The notes below the pieces were generated by a model. That model did no database searches, had not been told where the DNA came from, and was given only the letters and a program-made list of their open reading frames with translations. Source: Sipunculus nudus (taxonomy: Eukaryota > Annelida > Sipuncula > Golfingiida > Sipunculidae). From it: a stretch of DNA of 64,000 nucleotides. This document shows, in pieces, positions 1 through 11,469 of the stretch. Each line of letters begins with the position of its first letter. Within the stretch, counting starts at the first letter, position 1. Location: positions 80,406,659 through 80,470,658 of the forward strand of contig CM049313.1 of NCBI GenBank assembly GCA_026874595.1, read 5' to 3'. The position numbers and the translations under genes were made by a program.

Positions 1-1275
1 CGGAATCAGAGATTTCGACAAGTATGTTGATCAGTTCCGTTTGTTTGTTTGTCTGTATGTCCCCCGCTCTACAGGCCACAATTTTGCACCAATCGTCCTG
101 AAACTTATAGATAGAGTGTATAATCGGTTCTTCTCGGAGCCTATTGTTTTTGGTCATGATCGGTCAAGGGTCAAGGTCAGGGTCACCAAAAAGCTCAAAA
201 ACGGTTTTTTCTTCATACCTTCGTCAAAAATAGCCGTAGGCACTTAATCTGTAGCCCGTTTTATTTGCCACTGCATGGCCACTTCCAACACTGCAAAATT
301 GCCTCATTTCGCTGTTACCATGGTTACGCAATTTTGGGGAGAAATCATGGAATTTCGTGATATTTTTCAAATTTGCAGCAATTTTACTGATTCTGAGATA
401 TTTTATGTAACATAAGAATATCTCGAAACGGGTTTTTCAGATTTTGGAAATGGCCGCCAGGGGGCGTTGCAGATGAAAAAACATGAAAATTTGTTTTGGT
501 GCTATACCTCCAGAACTATTAAACATTGGGCCATTTCCATCACAGCACCTTAAACTAGGGTCCATGGGCTTATTTTTGCGCATAGGTGCCGAAGTGCGCT
601 ATTGCCAGATTTCTCTATTTCTGGGGTAAAACCTTTGAAATTTGAAAATATGCAGTTTTTAGCTTCTAACTCTGTCAGTTTTTATGCTAGAGAGGTCAAA
701 ATTTTTGCATCTTGTAGCCCTTGGTGAGTTCTCGGTGATCCAACCAAAAATCTTGCAAAATCTCGCACCGTTTCTCGTCGAATGAGATTTCGCGATTTCA
801 CGGTGACATGCCCTATAGGCCACAGATATGCAGGCATCCGTTTGAAACTGATACATGTTACGTCATACACTAATATCTCGAAAGCAATTGTTCAGTTTCT
901 GGAAAATTACCGCAAGGGGGCGCTGCACTGCAACCCCGTACCTACTATCATTGTTTAAGCATATCTCCGAAACTACACATTTTAGGTACATAAACTGCAC
1001 ACCATATAAATTGGCGTTTCATGGCCTTTCTGCCCATGACCTCTTTTGTTTAATCATACACGGTCCCCACAGATTTTAGCAACTTTGTAAAAATTAAAAC
1101 CCGCATGCACAAATACATATGCCATCACGCATGCATTCACGCGTTTTAGTATGAAAGACAGACACGCTTTCCCGTGACTGCAAAAATTATTGCGTTCGCC
1201 GTATAAAATAAGTGACCACAGGCACTCTTTGCGGGCCGGTTTGCCATTTCTGTCGCGTTATAGTTTATTGCTTGC
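1..1275 (+). repeat. Satellite unit 1, one-base insertion
   Basis: Differs from the standard unit by a fifth C in the C-run at 61-65. It otherwise reads as standard, with G at the offset-952 site (position 953 here because of the insertion). Confidence 0.9.
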
Positions 1276-2551
1276 CGGAATCAGAGATTTCGACAAGTAT
1301 GTTGATCAGTTCCGTTTGTTTGTTTGTCTGTATGTCCCCGCTCTACAGGCCACAATTTTGCACCAATCGTCCTGAAACTTATAGATAGAGTGTATAATCG
1401 GTTCTTCTCGGAGCCTATTGTTTTTTGGTCATGATCGGTCAAGGGTCAAGGTCAGGGTCACCAAAAAGCTCAAAAACGGTTTTTTCTTCATACCTTCGTC
1501 AAAAATAGCCGTAGGCACTTAATCTGTAGCCCGTTTTATTTGCCACTGCATGGCCACTTCCAACACTGCAAAATTGCCTCATTTCGCTGTTACCATGGTT
1601 ACGCAATTTTGGGGAGAAATCATGGAATTTCGTGATATTTTTCAAATTTGCAGCAATTTTACTGATTCTGAGATATTTTATGTAACATAAGAATATCTCG
1701 AAACGGGTTTTTCAGATTTTGGAAATGGCCGCCAGGGGGCGTTGCAGATGAAAAAACATGAAAATTTGTTTTGGTGCTATACCTCCAGAACTATTAAACA
1801 TTGGGCCATTTCCATCACAGCACCTTAAACTAGGGTCCATGGGCTTATTTTTGCGCATAGGTGCCGAAGTGCGCTATTGCCAAGATTTCTCTATTTCTGG
1901 GGTAAAACCTTTGAAATTTGAAAATATGCAGTTTTTAGCTTCTAACTCTGTCAGTTTTTATGCTAGAGAGGTCAAAATTTTTGCATCTTGTAGCCCTTGG
2001 TGAGTTCTCGGTGATCCAACCAAAAATCTTGCAAAATCTCGCACCGTTTCTCGTCGAATGAGATTTCGCGATTTCACGGTGACATGCCCTATAGGCCACA
2101 GATATGCAGGCATCCGTTTGAAACTGATACATGTTACGTCATACACTAATATCTCGAAAGCAATTGTTCAGTTTCTGGAAAATTACCGCAAGGGGGCGCT
2201 GCACTGCAACCCCGTACCTACTATCATTGTTTAAGCATATCTCCGAAACTACACATTTTAGGTACATAAACTGCACACCATATAAATTGGCGTTTCATGG
2301 CCTTTCTGCCCATGACCTCTTTTGTTTAATCATACACGGTCCCCACAGATTTTAGCAACTTTGTAAAAATTAAAACCCGCATGCACAAATACATATGCCA
2401 TCACGCATGCATTCACGCGTTTTAGTATGAAAGACAGACACGCTTTCCCGTGACTGCAAAAATTATTGCGTTCGCCGTATAAAATAAGTGACCACAGGCA
2501 CTCTTTGCGGGCCGGTTTGCCATTTCTGTCGCGTTATAGTTTATTGCTTGC
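1276..2551 (+). repeat. Satellite unit 2, two one-base insertions
   Basis: Carries an extra T in the T-run at 1421-1426 and an extra A at 1882-1883. The second insertion opens a spurious 81-codon frame at 1758-2003. Both are homopolymer-type changes near the window edge. Confidence 0.9.
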
Positions 2552-2590
2552 CGGAATCAGAGATTTCGACAAGTATGTTGATCAGTTCCG

Positions 2591-2612
2591 TTTGTTTGTT
2601 TGTCTGTATGTC
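2591..2612. repeat. TGTT/TGTC tetranucleotide microsatellite remnant in each unit
   Basis: A short tetranucleotide run (TTTG twice, then TGTC, TGTA, TGTC) sits about 40 bp into each unit. In the diverged flank copy the same place is taken by a longer (CTGT)n tract at 61353-61374, directly followed by the matching ctctacaggccaca block. It is therefore probably the decayed remainder of a microsatellite that belongs to the ancestral element. Confidence 0.7.
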
Positions 2613-2710
2613 CCCGCTCTACAGGCCACAATTTTGCACCAATCGTCCTGAAACTTATAGATAGAGTGTATAATCGGTTCTTCTCGGAGCCTATTGTTTT
2701 TGGTCATGAT

Positions 2711-2735
2711 CGGTCAAGGGTCAAGGTCAGGGTCA
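2711..2735 (+). promoter_or_regulatory. Triple nuclear-receptor half-site cluster (DR0), one per unit
   Basis: The sequence reads CGGTCA, one base, then GGGTCA, AGGTCA and GGGTCA with no spacer. It contains TCAAGGTCA, the extended half-site known for the monomeric SF-1/FTZ-F1 and ERR nuclear receptors; directly abutted half-sites are the type bound by GCNF. The cluster is in every unit (161-185 in unit 1). In the diverged flank copy (61491-61515) it is closer to consensus, with three perfect AGGTCA in a row. Binding is inferred from motif match only. Confidence 0.35.
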
Positions 2736-2863
2736 CCAAAAAGCTCAAAAACGGTTTTTTCTTCATACCTTCGTCAAAAATAGCCGTAGGCACTTAATCT
2801 GTAGCCCGTTTTATTTGCCACTGCATGGCCACTTCCAACACTGCAAAATTGCCTCATTTCGCT

Positions 2864-2877
2864 GTTACCATGGTTAC
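2864..2877. promoter_or_regulatory. RFX X-box-like near-palindrome, one per unit
   Basis: GTTACCATGGTTAC fits the RFX X-box pattern (GTNRCC, spacer, RGYAAC) with one mismatch in the right half. The diverged flank copy carries the perfect 14-bp palindrome GTTACCATGGTAAC at 62093-62106 and a one-mismatch version at 61647-61660. It is present in every satellite unit that I read. Function is inferred from the motif only. Confidence 0.35.
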
Positions 2878-2966
2878 GCAATTTTGGGGAGAAATCATGG
2901 AATTTCGTGATATTTTTCAAATTTGCAGCAATTTTACTGATTCTGAGATATTTTATGTAACATAAG

Positions 2967-3021
2967 AATATCTCGAAACGGGTTTTTCAGATTTTGGAAA
3001 TGGCCGCCAGGGGGCGTTGCA
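2967..3021 (+). repeat. Internal duplicated block, copy 1 (first CTCF-like block)
   Basis: The block starts AATATCTCGAAA, continues with a TTCAG...TTTGGAAA stretch and ends in CCAGGGGGCGTTGCA. The same order of elements recurs about 455 bp later at 3422-3477, with substitutions. The two blocks are therefore diverged duplicates inside the unit. The spacing is close to three times the ~150-bp subrepeat seen in the flank. Confidence 0.75.
3004..3017 (+). promoter_or_regulatory. CTCF-like core motif 1, one per unit
   Basis: CCGCCAGGGGGCGT matches the CTCF core (CCACYAGRGGGCGC) except at the third and last positions. It lies in every complete unit; in unit 46 one G of the G5 run is missing. CTCF is known in bilaterians including molluscs, but occupancy here is not shown by the sequence. 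Confidence 0.4.
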
Positions 3022-3307
3022 GATGAAAAAACATGAAAATTTGTTTTGGTGCTATACCTCCAGAACTATTAAACATTGGGCCATTTCCATCACAGCACCT
3101 TAAACTAGGGTCCATGGGCTTATTTTTGCGCATAGGTGCCGAAGTGCGCTATTGCCAGATTTCTCTATTTCTGGGGTAAAACCTTTGAAATTTGAAAATA
3201 TGCAGTTTTTAGCTTCTAACTCTGTCAGTTTTTATGCTAGAGAGGTCAAAATTTTTGCATCTTGTAGCCCTTGGTGAGTTCTCGGTGATCCAACCAAAAA
3301 TCTTGCA

Positions 3308-3340
3308 AAATCTCGCACCGTTTCTCGTCGAATGAGATTT
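3308..3340. repeat. Short inverted repeat AAATCTC/GAGATTT
   Basis: Seven-base arms AAATCTC (3308-3314) and GAGATTT (3334-3340) enclose a 19-base loop. The same structural motif, TCTCG...CGAGA around a GTCAAACGAGA-like core, recurs in the right flank near 61787-61835, 62239-62296, 62388-62441 and 62535-62580. It therefore marks the ~150-bp subrepeat from which the unit was built. Confidence 0.55.
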
Positions 3341-3421
3341 CGCGATTTCACGGTGACATGCCCTATAGGCCACAGATATGCAGGCATCCGTTTGAAACTG
3401 ATACATGTTACGTCATACACT

Positions 3422-3477
3422 AATATCTCGAAAGCAATTGTTCAGTTTCTGGAAAATTACCGCAAGGGGGCGCTGCA
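3422..3477 (+). repeat. Internal duplicated block, copy 2 (second CTCF-like block)
   Basis: This is the diverged duplicate of 2967-3021. It shares AATATCTCGAAA, TTCAG, TGGAAA and AGGGGGCG in the same order and same orientation. It is followed by its own downstream stretch (GCATATCTCCGAAACTAC), which carries a further weak echo of the TATCTCGAAA element. Confidence 0.75.
3460..3473 (+). promoter_or_regulatory. CTCF-like core motif 2, one per unit
   Basis: CCGCAAGGGGGCGC matches the CTCF core except at positions three and five. It has the same orientation as the first site and lies 456 bp downstream of it. It is the weaker of the two matches; no binding evidence is available. Confidence 0.35.
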
Positions 3478-3751
3478 CTGCAACCCCGTACCTACTATCA
3501 TTGTTTAAGCATATCTCCGAAACTACACATTTTAGGTACATAAACTGCACACCATATAAATTGGCGTTTCATGGCCTTTCTGCCCATGACCTCTTTTGTT
3601 TAATCATACACGGTCCCCACAGATTTTAGCAACTTTGTAAAAATTAAAACCCGCATGCACAAATACATATGCCATCACGCATGCATTCACGCGTTTTAGT
3701 ATGAAAGACAGACACGCTTTCCCGTGACTGCAAAAATTATTGCGTTCGCCG

Positions 3752-3759
3752 TATAAAAT
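3752..3759 (+). promoter_or_regulatory. TATA-like string in the unit tail
   Basis: TATAAAAT occurs once near the end of each unit, about 75 bp before the next unit begins. It could serve as a core promoter for satellite transcripts. A TATA-like string is, however, frequent by chance in AT-rich DNA, and no initiator or downstream gene supports it. Confidence 0.12.
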
Positions 3760-6700
3760 AAGTGACCACAGGCACTCTTTGCGGGCCGGTTTGCCATTTC
3801 TGTCGCGTTATAGTTTATTGCTTGCCGGAATCAGAGATTTCGACAAGTATGTTGATCAGTTCCGTTTGTTTGTTTGTCTGTATGTCCCCGCTCTACAGGC
3901 CACAATTTTGCACCAATCGTCCTGAAACTTATAGATAGAGTGTATAATCGGTTCTTCTCGGAGCCTATTGTTTTTGGTCATGATCGGTCAAGGGTCAAGG
4001 TCAGGGTCACCAAAAAGCTCAAAAACGGTTTTTTCTTCATACCTTCGTCAAAAATAGCCGTAGGCACTTAATCTGTAGCCCGTTTTATTTGCCACTGCAT
4101 GGCCACTTCCAACACTGCAAAATTGCCTCATTTCGCTGTTACCATGGTTACGCAATTTTGGGGAGAAATCATGGAATTTCGTGATATTTTTCAAATTTGC
4201 AGCAATTTTACTGATTCTGAGATATTTTATGTAACATAAGAATATCTCGAAACGGGTTTTTCAGATTTTGGAAATGGCCGCCAGGGGGCGTTGCAGATGA
4301 AAAAACATGAAAATTTGTTTTGGTGCTATACCTCCAGAACTATTAAACATTGGGCCATTTCCATCACAGCACCTTAAACTAGGGTCCATGGGCTTATTTT
4401 TGCGCATAGGTGCCGAAGTGCGCTATTGCCAGATTTCTCTATTTCTGGGGTAAAACCTTTGAAATTTGAAAATATGCAGTTTTTAGCTTCTAACTCTGTC
4501 AGTTTTTATGCTAGAGAGGTCAAAATTTTTGCATCTTGTAGCCCTTGGTGAGTTCTCGGTGATCCAACCAAAAATCTTGCAAAATCTCGCACCGTTTCTC
4601 GTCGAATGAGATTTCGCGATTTCACGGTGACATGCCCTATAGGCCACAGATATGCAGGCATCCGTTTGAAACTGATACATGTTACGTCATACACTAATAT
4701 CTCGAAAGCAATTGTTCAGTTTCTGGAAAATTACCGCAAGGGGGCGCTGCACTGCAACCCCGTACCTACTATCATTGTTTAAGCATATCTCCGAAACTAC
4801 ACATTTTAGGTACATAAACTGCACACCATATAAATTGGCGTTTCATGGCCTTTCTGCCCATGACCTCTTTTGTTTAATCATACACGGTCCCCACAGATTT
4901 TAGCAACTTTGTAAAAATTAAAACCCGCATGCACAAATACATATGCCATCACGCATGCATTCACGCGTTTTAGTATGAAAGACAGACACGCTTTCCCGTG
5001 ACTGCAAAAATTATTGCGTTCGCCGTATAAAATAAGTGACCACAGGCACTCTTTGCGGGCCGGTTTGCCATTTCTGTCGCGTTATAGTTTATTGCTTGCC
5101 GGAATCAGAGATTTCGACAAGTATGTTGATCAGTTCCGTTTGTTTGTTTGTCTGTATGTCCCCGCTCTACAGGCCACAATTTTGCACCAATCGTCCTGAA
5201 ACTTATAGATAGAGTGTATAATCGGTTCTTCTCGGAGCCTATTGTTTTTGGTCATGATCGGTCAAGGGTCAAGGTCAGGGTCACCAAAAAGCTCAAAAAC
5301 GGTTTTTTCTTCATACCTTCGTCAAAAATAGCCGTAGGCACTTAATCTGTAGCCCGTTTTATTTGCCACTGCATGGCCACTTCCAACACTGCAAAATTGC
5401 CTCATTTCGCTGTTACCATGGTTACGCAATTTTGGGGAGAAATCATGGAATTTCGTGATATTTTTCAAATTTGCAGCAATTTTACTGATTCTGAGATATT
5501 TTATGTAACATAAGAATATCTCGAAACGGGTTTTTCAGATTTTGGAAATGGCCGCCAGGGGGCGTTGCAGATGAAAAAACATGAAAATTTGTTTTGGTGC
5601 TATACCTCCAGAACTATTAAACATTGGGCCATTTCCATCACAGCACCTTAAACTAGGGTCCATGGGCTTATTTTTGCGCATAGGTGCCGAAGTGCGCTAT
5701 TGCCAGATTTCTCTATTTCTGGGGTAAAACCTTTGAAATTTGAAAATATGCAGTTTTTAGCTTCTAACTCTGTCAGTTTTTATGCTAGAGAGGTCAAAAT
5801 TTTTGCATCTTGTAGCCCTTGGTGAGTTCTCGGTGATCCAACCAAAAATCTTGCAAAATCTCGCACCGTTTCTCGTCGAATGAGATTTCGCGATTTCACG
5901 GTGACATGCCCTATAGGCCACAGATATGCAGGCATCCGTTTGAAACTGATACATGTTACGTCATACACTAATATCTCGAAAGCAATTGTTCAGTTTCTGG
6001 AAAATTACCGCAAGGGGGCGCTGCACTGCAACCCCGTACCTACTATCATTGTTTAAGCATATCTCCGAAACTACACATTTTAGGTACATAAACTGCACAC
6101 CATATAAATTGGCGTTTCATGGCCTTTCTGCCCATGACCTCTTTTGTTTAATCATACACGGTCCCCACAGATTTTAGCAACTTTGTAAAAATTAAAACCC
6201 GCATGCACAAATACATATGCCATCACGCATGCATTCACGCGTTTTAGTATGAAAGACAGACACGCTTTCCCGTGACTGCAAAAATTATTGCGTTCGCCGT
6301 ATAAAATAAGTGACCACAGGCACTCTTTGCGGGCCGGTTTGCCATTTCTGTCGCGTTATAGTTTATTGCTTGCCGGAATCAGAGATTTCGACAAGTATGT
6401 TGATCAGTTCCGTTTGTTTGTTTGTCTGTATGTCCCCGCTCTACAGGCCACAATTTTGCACCAATCGTCCTGAAACTTATAGATAGAGTGTATAATCGGT
6501 TCTTCTCGGAGCCTATTGTTTTTGGTCATGATCGGTCAAGGGTCAAGGTCAGGGTCACCAAAAAGCTCAAAAACGGTTTTTTCTTCATACCTTCGTCAAA
6601 AATAGCCGTAGGCACTTAATCTGTAGCCCGTTTTATTTGCCACTGCATGGCCACTTCCAACACTGCAAAATTGCCTCATTTCGCTGTTACCATGGTTACG

Positions 6701-9700
6701 CAATTTTGGGGAGAAATCATGGAATTTCGTGATATTTTTCAAATTTGCAGCAATTTTACTGATTCTGAGATATTTTATGTAACATAAGAATATCTCGAAA
6801 CGGGTTTTTCAGATTTTGGAAATGGCCGCCAGGGGGCGTTGCAGATGAAAAAACATGAAAATTTGTTTTGGTGCTATACCTCCAGAACTATTAAACATTG
6901 GGCCATTTCCATCACAGCACCTTAAACTAGGGTCCATGGGCTTATTTTTGCGCATAGGTGCCGAAGTGCGCTATTGCCAGATTTCTCTATTTCTGGGGTA
7001 AAACCTTTGAAATTTGAAAATATGCAGTTTTTAGCTTCTAACTCTGTCAGTTTTTATGCTAGAGAGGTCAAAATTTTTGCATCTTGTAGCCCTTGGTGAG
7101 TTCTCGGTGATCCAACCAAAAATCTTGCAAAATCTCGCACCGTTTCTCGTCGAATGAGATTTCGCGATTTCACGGTGACATGCCCTATAGGCCACAGATA
7201 TGCAGGCATCCGTTTGAAACTGATACATGTTACGTCATACACTAATATCTCGAAAGCAATTGTTCAGTTTCTGGAAAATTACCGCAAGGGGGCGCTGCAC
7301 TGCAACCCCGTACCTACTATCATTGTTTAAGCATATCTCCGAAACTACACATTTTAGGTACATAAACTGCACACCATATAAATTGGCGTTTCATGGCCTT
7401 TCTGCCCATGACCTCTTTTGTTTAATCATACACGGTCCCCACAGATTTTAGCAACTTTGTAAAAATTAAAACCCGCATGCACAAATACATATGCCATCAC
7501 GCATGCATTCACGCGTTTTAGTATGAAAGACAGACACGCTTTCCCGTGACTGCAAAAATTATTGCGTTCGCCGTATAAAATAAGTGACCACAGGCACTCT
7601 TTGCGGGCCGGTTTGCCATTTCTGTCGCGTTATAGTTTATTGCTTGCCGGAATCAGAGATTTCGACAAGTATGTTGATCAGTTCCGTTTGTTTGTTTGTC
7701 TGTATGTCCCCGCTCTACAGGCCACAATTTTGCACCAATCGTCCTGAAACTTATAGATAGAGTGTATAATCGGTTCTTCTCGGAGCCTATTGTTTTTGGT
7801 CATGATCGGTCAAGGGTCAAGGTCAGGGTCACCAAAAAGCTCAAAAACGGTTTTTTCTTCATACCTTCGTCAAAAATAGCCGTAGGCACTTAATCTGTAG
7901 CCCGTTTTATTTGCCACTGCATGGCCACTTCCAACACTGCAAAATTGCCTCATTTCGCTGTTACCATGGTTACGCAATTTTGGGGAGAAATCATGGAATT
8001 TCGTGATATTTTTCAAATTTGCAGCAATTTTACTGATTCTGAGATATTTTATGTAACATAAGAATATCTCGAAACGGGTTTTTCAGATTTTGGAAATGGC
8101 CGCCAGGGGGCGTTGCAGATGAAAAAACATGAAAATTTGTTTTGGTGCTATACCTCCAGAACTATTAAACATTGGGCCATTTCCATCACAGCACCTTAAA
8201 CTAGGGTCCATGGGCTTATTTTTGCGCATAGGTGCCGAAGTGCGCTATTGCCAGATTTCTCTATTTCTGGGGTAAAACCTTTGAAATTTGAAAATATGCA
8301 GTTTTTAGCTTCTAACTCTGTCAGTTTTTATGCTAGAGAGGTCAAAATTTTTGCATCTTGTAGCCCTTGGTGAGTTCTCGGTGATCCAACCAAAAATCTT
8401 GCAAAATCTCGCACCGTTTCTCGTCGAATGAGATTTCGCGATTTCACGGTGACATGCCCTATAGGCCACAGATATGCAGGCATCCGTTTGAAACTGATAC
8501 ATGTTACGTCATACACTAATATCTCGAAAGCAATTGTTCAGTTTCTGGAAAATTACCGCAAGGGGGCGCTGCACTGCAACCCCGTACCTACTATCATTGT
8601 TTAAGCATATCTCCGAAACTACACATTTTAGGTACATAAACTGCACACCATATAAATTGGCGTTTCATGGCCTTTCTGCCCATGACCTCTTTTGTTTAAT
8701 CATACACGGTCCCCACAGATTTTAGCAACTTTGTAAAAATTAAAACCCGCATGCACAAATACATATGCCATCACGCATGCATTCACGCGTTTTAGTATGA
8801 AAGACAGACACGCTTTCCCGTGACTGCAAAAATTATTGCGTTCGCCGTATAAAATAAGTGACCACAGGCACTCTTTGCGGGCCGGTTTGCCATTTCTGTC
8901 GCGTTATAGTTTATTGCTTGCCGGAATCAGAGATTTCGACAAGTATGTTGATCAGTTCCGTTTGTTTGTTTGTCTGTATGTCCCCGCTCTACAGGCCACA
9001 ATTTTGCACCAATCGTCCTGAAACTTATAGATAGAGTGTATAATCGGTTCTTCTCGGAGCCTATTGTTTTTGGTCATGATCGGTCAAGGGTCAAGGTCAG
9101 GGTCACCAAAAAGCTCAAAAACGGTTTTTTCTTCATACCTTCGTCAAAAATAGCCGTAGGCACTTAATCTGTAGCCCGTTTTATTTGCCACTGCATGGCC
9201 ACTTCCAACACTGCAAAATTGCCTCATTTCGCTGTTACCATGGTTACGCAATTTTGGGGAGAAATCATGGAATTTCGTGATATTTTTCAAATTTGCAGCA
9301 ATTTTACTGATTCTGAGATATTTTATGTAACATAAGAATATCTCGAAACGGGTTTTTCAGATTTTGGAAATGGCCGCCAGGGGGCGTTGCAGATGAAAAA
9401 ACATGAAAATTTGTTTTGGTGCTATACCTCCAGAACTATTAAACATTGGGCCATTTCCATCACAGCACCTTAAACTAGGGTCCATGGGCTTATTTTTGCG
9501 CATAGGTGCCGAAGTGCGCTATTGCCAGATTTCTCTATTTCTGGGGTAAAACCTTTGAAATTTGAAAATATGCAGTTTTTAGCTTCTAACTCTGTCAGTT
9601 TTTATGCTAGAGAGGTCAAAATTTTTGCATCTTGTAGCCCTTGGTGAGTTCTCGGTGATCCAACCAAAAATCTTGCAAAATCTCGCACCGTTTCTCGTCG

Positions 9701-10195
9701 AATGAGATTTCGCGATTTCACGGTGACATGCCCTATAGGCCACAGATATGCAGGCATCCGTTTGAAACTGATACATGTTACGTCATACACTAATATCTCG
9801 AAAGCAATTGTTCAGTTTCTGGAAAATTACCGCAAGGGGGCGCTGCACTGCAACCCCGTACCTACTATCATTGTTTAAGCATATCTCCGAAACTACACAT
9901 TTTAGGTACATAAACTGCACACCATATAAATTGGCGTTTCATGGCCTTTCTGCCCATGACCTCTTTTGTTTAATCATACACGGTCCCCACAGATTTTAGC
10001 AACTTTGTAAAAATTAAAACCCGCATGCACAAATACATATGCCATCACGCATGCATTCACGCGTTTTAGTATGAAAGACAGACACGCTTTCCCGTGACTG
10101 CAAAAATTATTGCGTTCGCCGTATAAAATAAGTGACCACAGGCACTCTTTGCGGGCCGGTTTGCCATTTCTGTCGCGTTATAGTTTATTGCTTGC

Positions 10196-11469
10196 CGGAA
10201 TCAGAGATTTCGACAAGTATGTTGATCAGTTCCGTTTGTTTGTTTGTCTGTATGTCCCCGCTCTACAGGCCACAATTTTGCACCAATCGTCCTGAAACTT
10301 ATAGATAGAGTGTATAATCGGTTCTTCTCGGAGCCTATTGTTTTTGGTCATGATCGGTCAAGGGTCAAGGTCAGGGTCACCAAAAAGCTCAAAAACGGTT
10401 TTTTCTTCATACCTTCGTCAAAAATAGCCGTAGGCACTTAATCTGTAGCCCGTTTTATTTGCCACTGCATGGCCACTTCCAACACTGCAAAATTGCCTCA
10501 TTTCGCTGTTACCATGGTTACGCAATTTTGGGGAGAAATCATGGAATTTCGTGATATTTTTCAAATTTGCAGCAATTTTACTGATTCTGAGATATTTTAT
10601 GTAACATAAGAATATCTCGAAACGGGTTTTTCAGATTTTGGAAATGGCCGCCAGGGGGCGTTGCAGATGAAAAAACATGAAAATTTGTTTTGGTGCTATA
10701 CCTCCAGAACTATTAAACATTGGGCCATTTCCATCACAGCACCTTAAACTAGGGTCCATGGGCTTATTTTTGCGCATAGGTGCCGAAGTGCGCTATTGCC
10801 AGATTTCTCTATTTCTGGGGTAAAACCTTTGAAATTTGAAAATATGCAGTTTTTAGCTTCTAACTCTGTCAGTTTTTATGCTAGAGAGGTCAAAATTTTT
10901 GCATCTTGTAGCCCTTGGTGAGTTCTCGGTGATCCAGCCAAAAATCTTGCAAAATCTCGCACCGTTTCTCGTCGAATGAGATTTCGCGATTTCACGGTGA
11001 CATGCCCTATAGGCCACAGATATGCAGGCATCCGTTTGAAACTGATACATGTTACGTCATACACTAATATCTCGAAAGCAATTGTTCAGTTTCTGGAAAA
11101 TTACCGCAAGGGGGCGCTGCACTGCAACCCCGTACCTACTATCATTGTTTAAGCATATCTCCGAAACTACACATTTTAGGTACATAAACTGCACACCATA
11201 TAAATTGGCGTTTCATGGCCTTTCTGCCCATGACCTCTTTTGTTTAATCATACACGGTCCCCACAGATTTTAGCAACTTTGTAAAAATTAAAACCCGCAT
11301 GCACAAATACATATGCCATCACGCATGCATTCACGCGTTTTAGTATGAAAGACAGACACGCTTTCCCGTGACTGCAAAAATTATTGCGTTCGCCGTATAA
11401 AATAAGTGACCACAGGCACTCTTTGCGGGCCGGTTTGCCATTTCTGTCGCGTTATAGTTTATTGCTTGC
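10196..11469 (+). repeat. Satellite unit 9, variant A742G
   Basis: The only change found is A to G at 10937 (unit offset 742), shared only with unit 18, exactly nine units later. Confidence 0.9.

Larger units (their letters stand above)
2552..3825 (+). repeat. Reference satellite unit (unit 3), modular structure
   Basis: This is the first unit of standard 1274-bp length and serves as the map for all others. In order it holds: a microsatellite remnant and nuclear-receptor half-site block (about 2552-2800); a block with an X-box-like palindrome (about 2801-2965); a block with the first CTCF-like core (about 2966-3145); a block with a short inverted repeat (about 3146-3420); a second block related to the first CTCF block (about 3421-3600); and a tail with two GCATGC palindromes (3653-3658, 3679-3684) and a TATA-like string. 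The tail has no counterpart that I can see in the diverged flank copy at 61353-62745. Strand is given as the printed orientation only, because no transcription direction is known. Confidence 0.9.

Noticed and set aside
1758-2003. 81-codon frame in unit 2
   Set aside because: It exists only because of a one-base insertion at 1882-1883; the same region in other units is broken.
2561-3825. Telomere-type repeats within the unit
   Set aside because: The AGGGTCA strings are not TTAGGG repeats and occur only as one short cluster.
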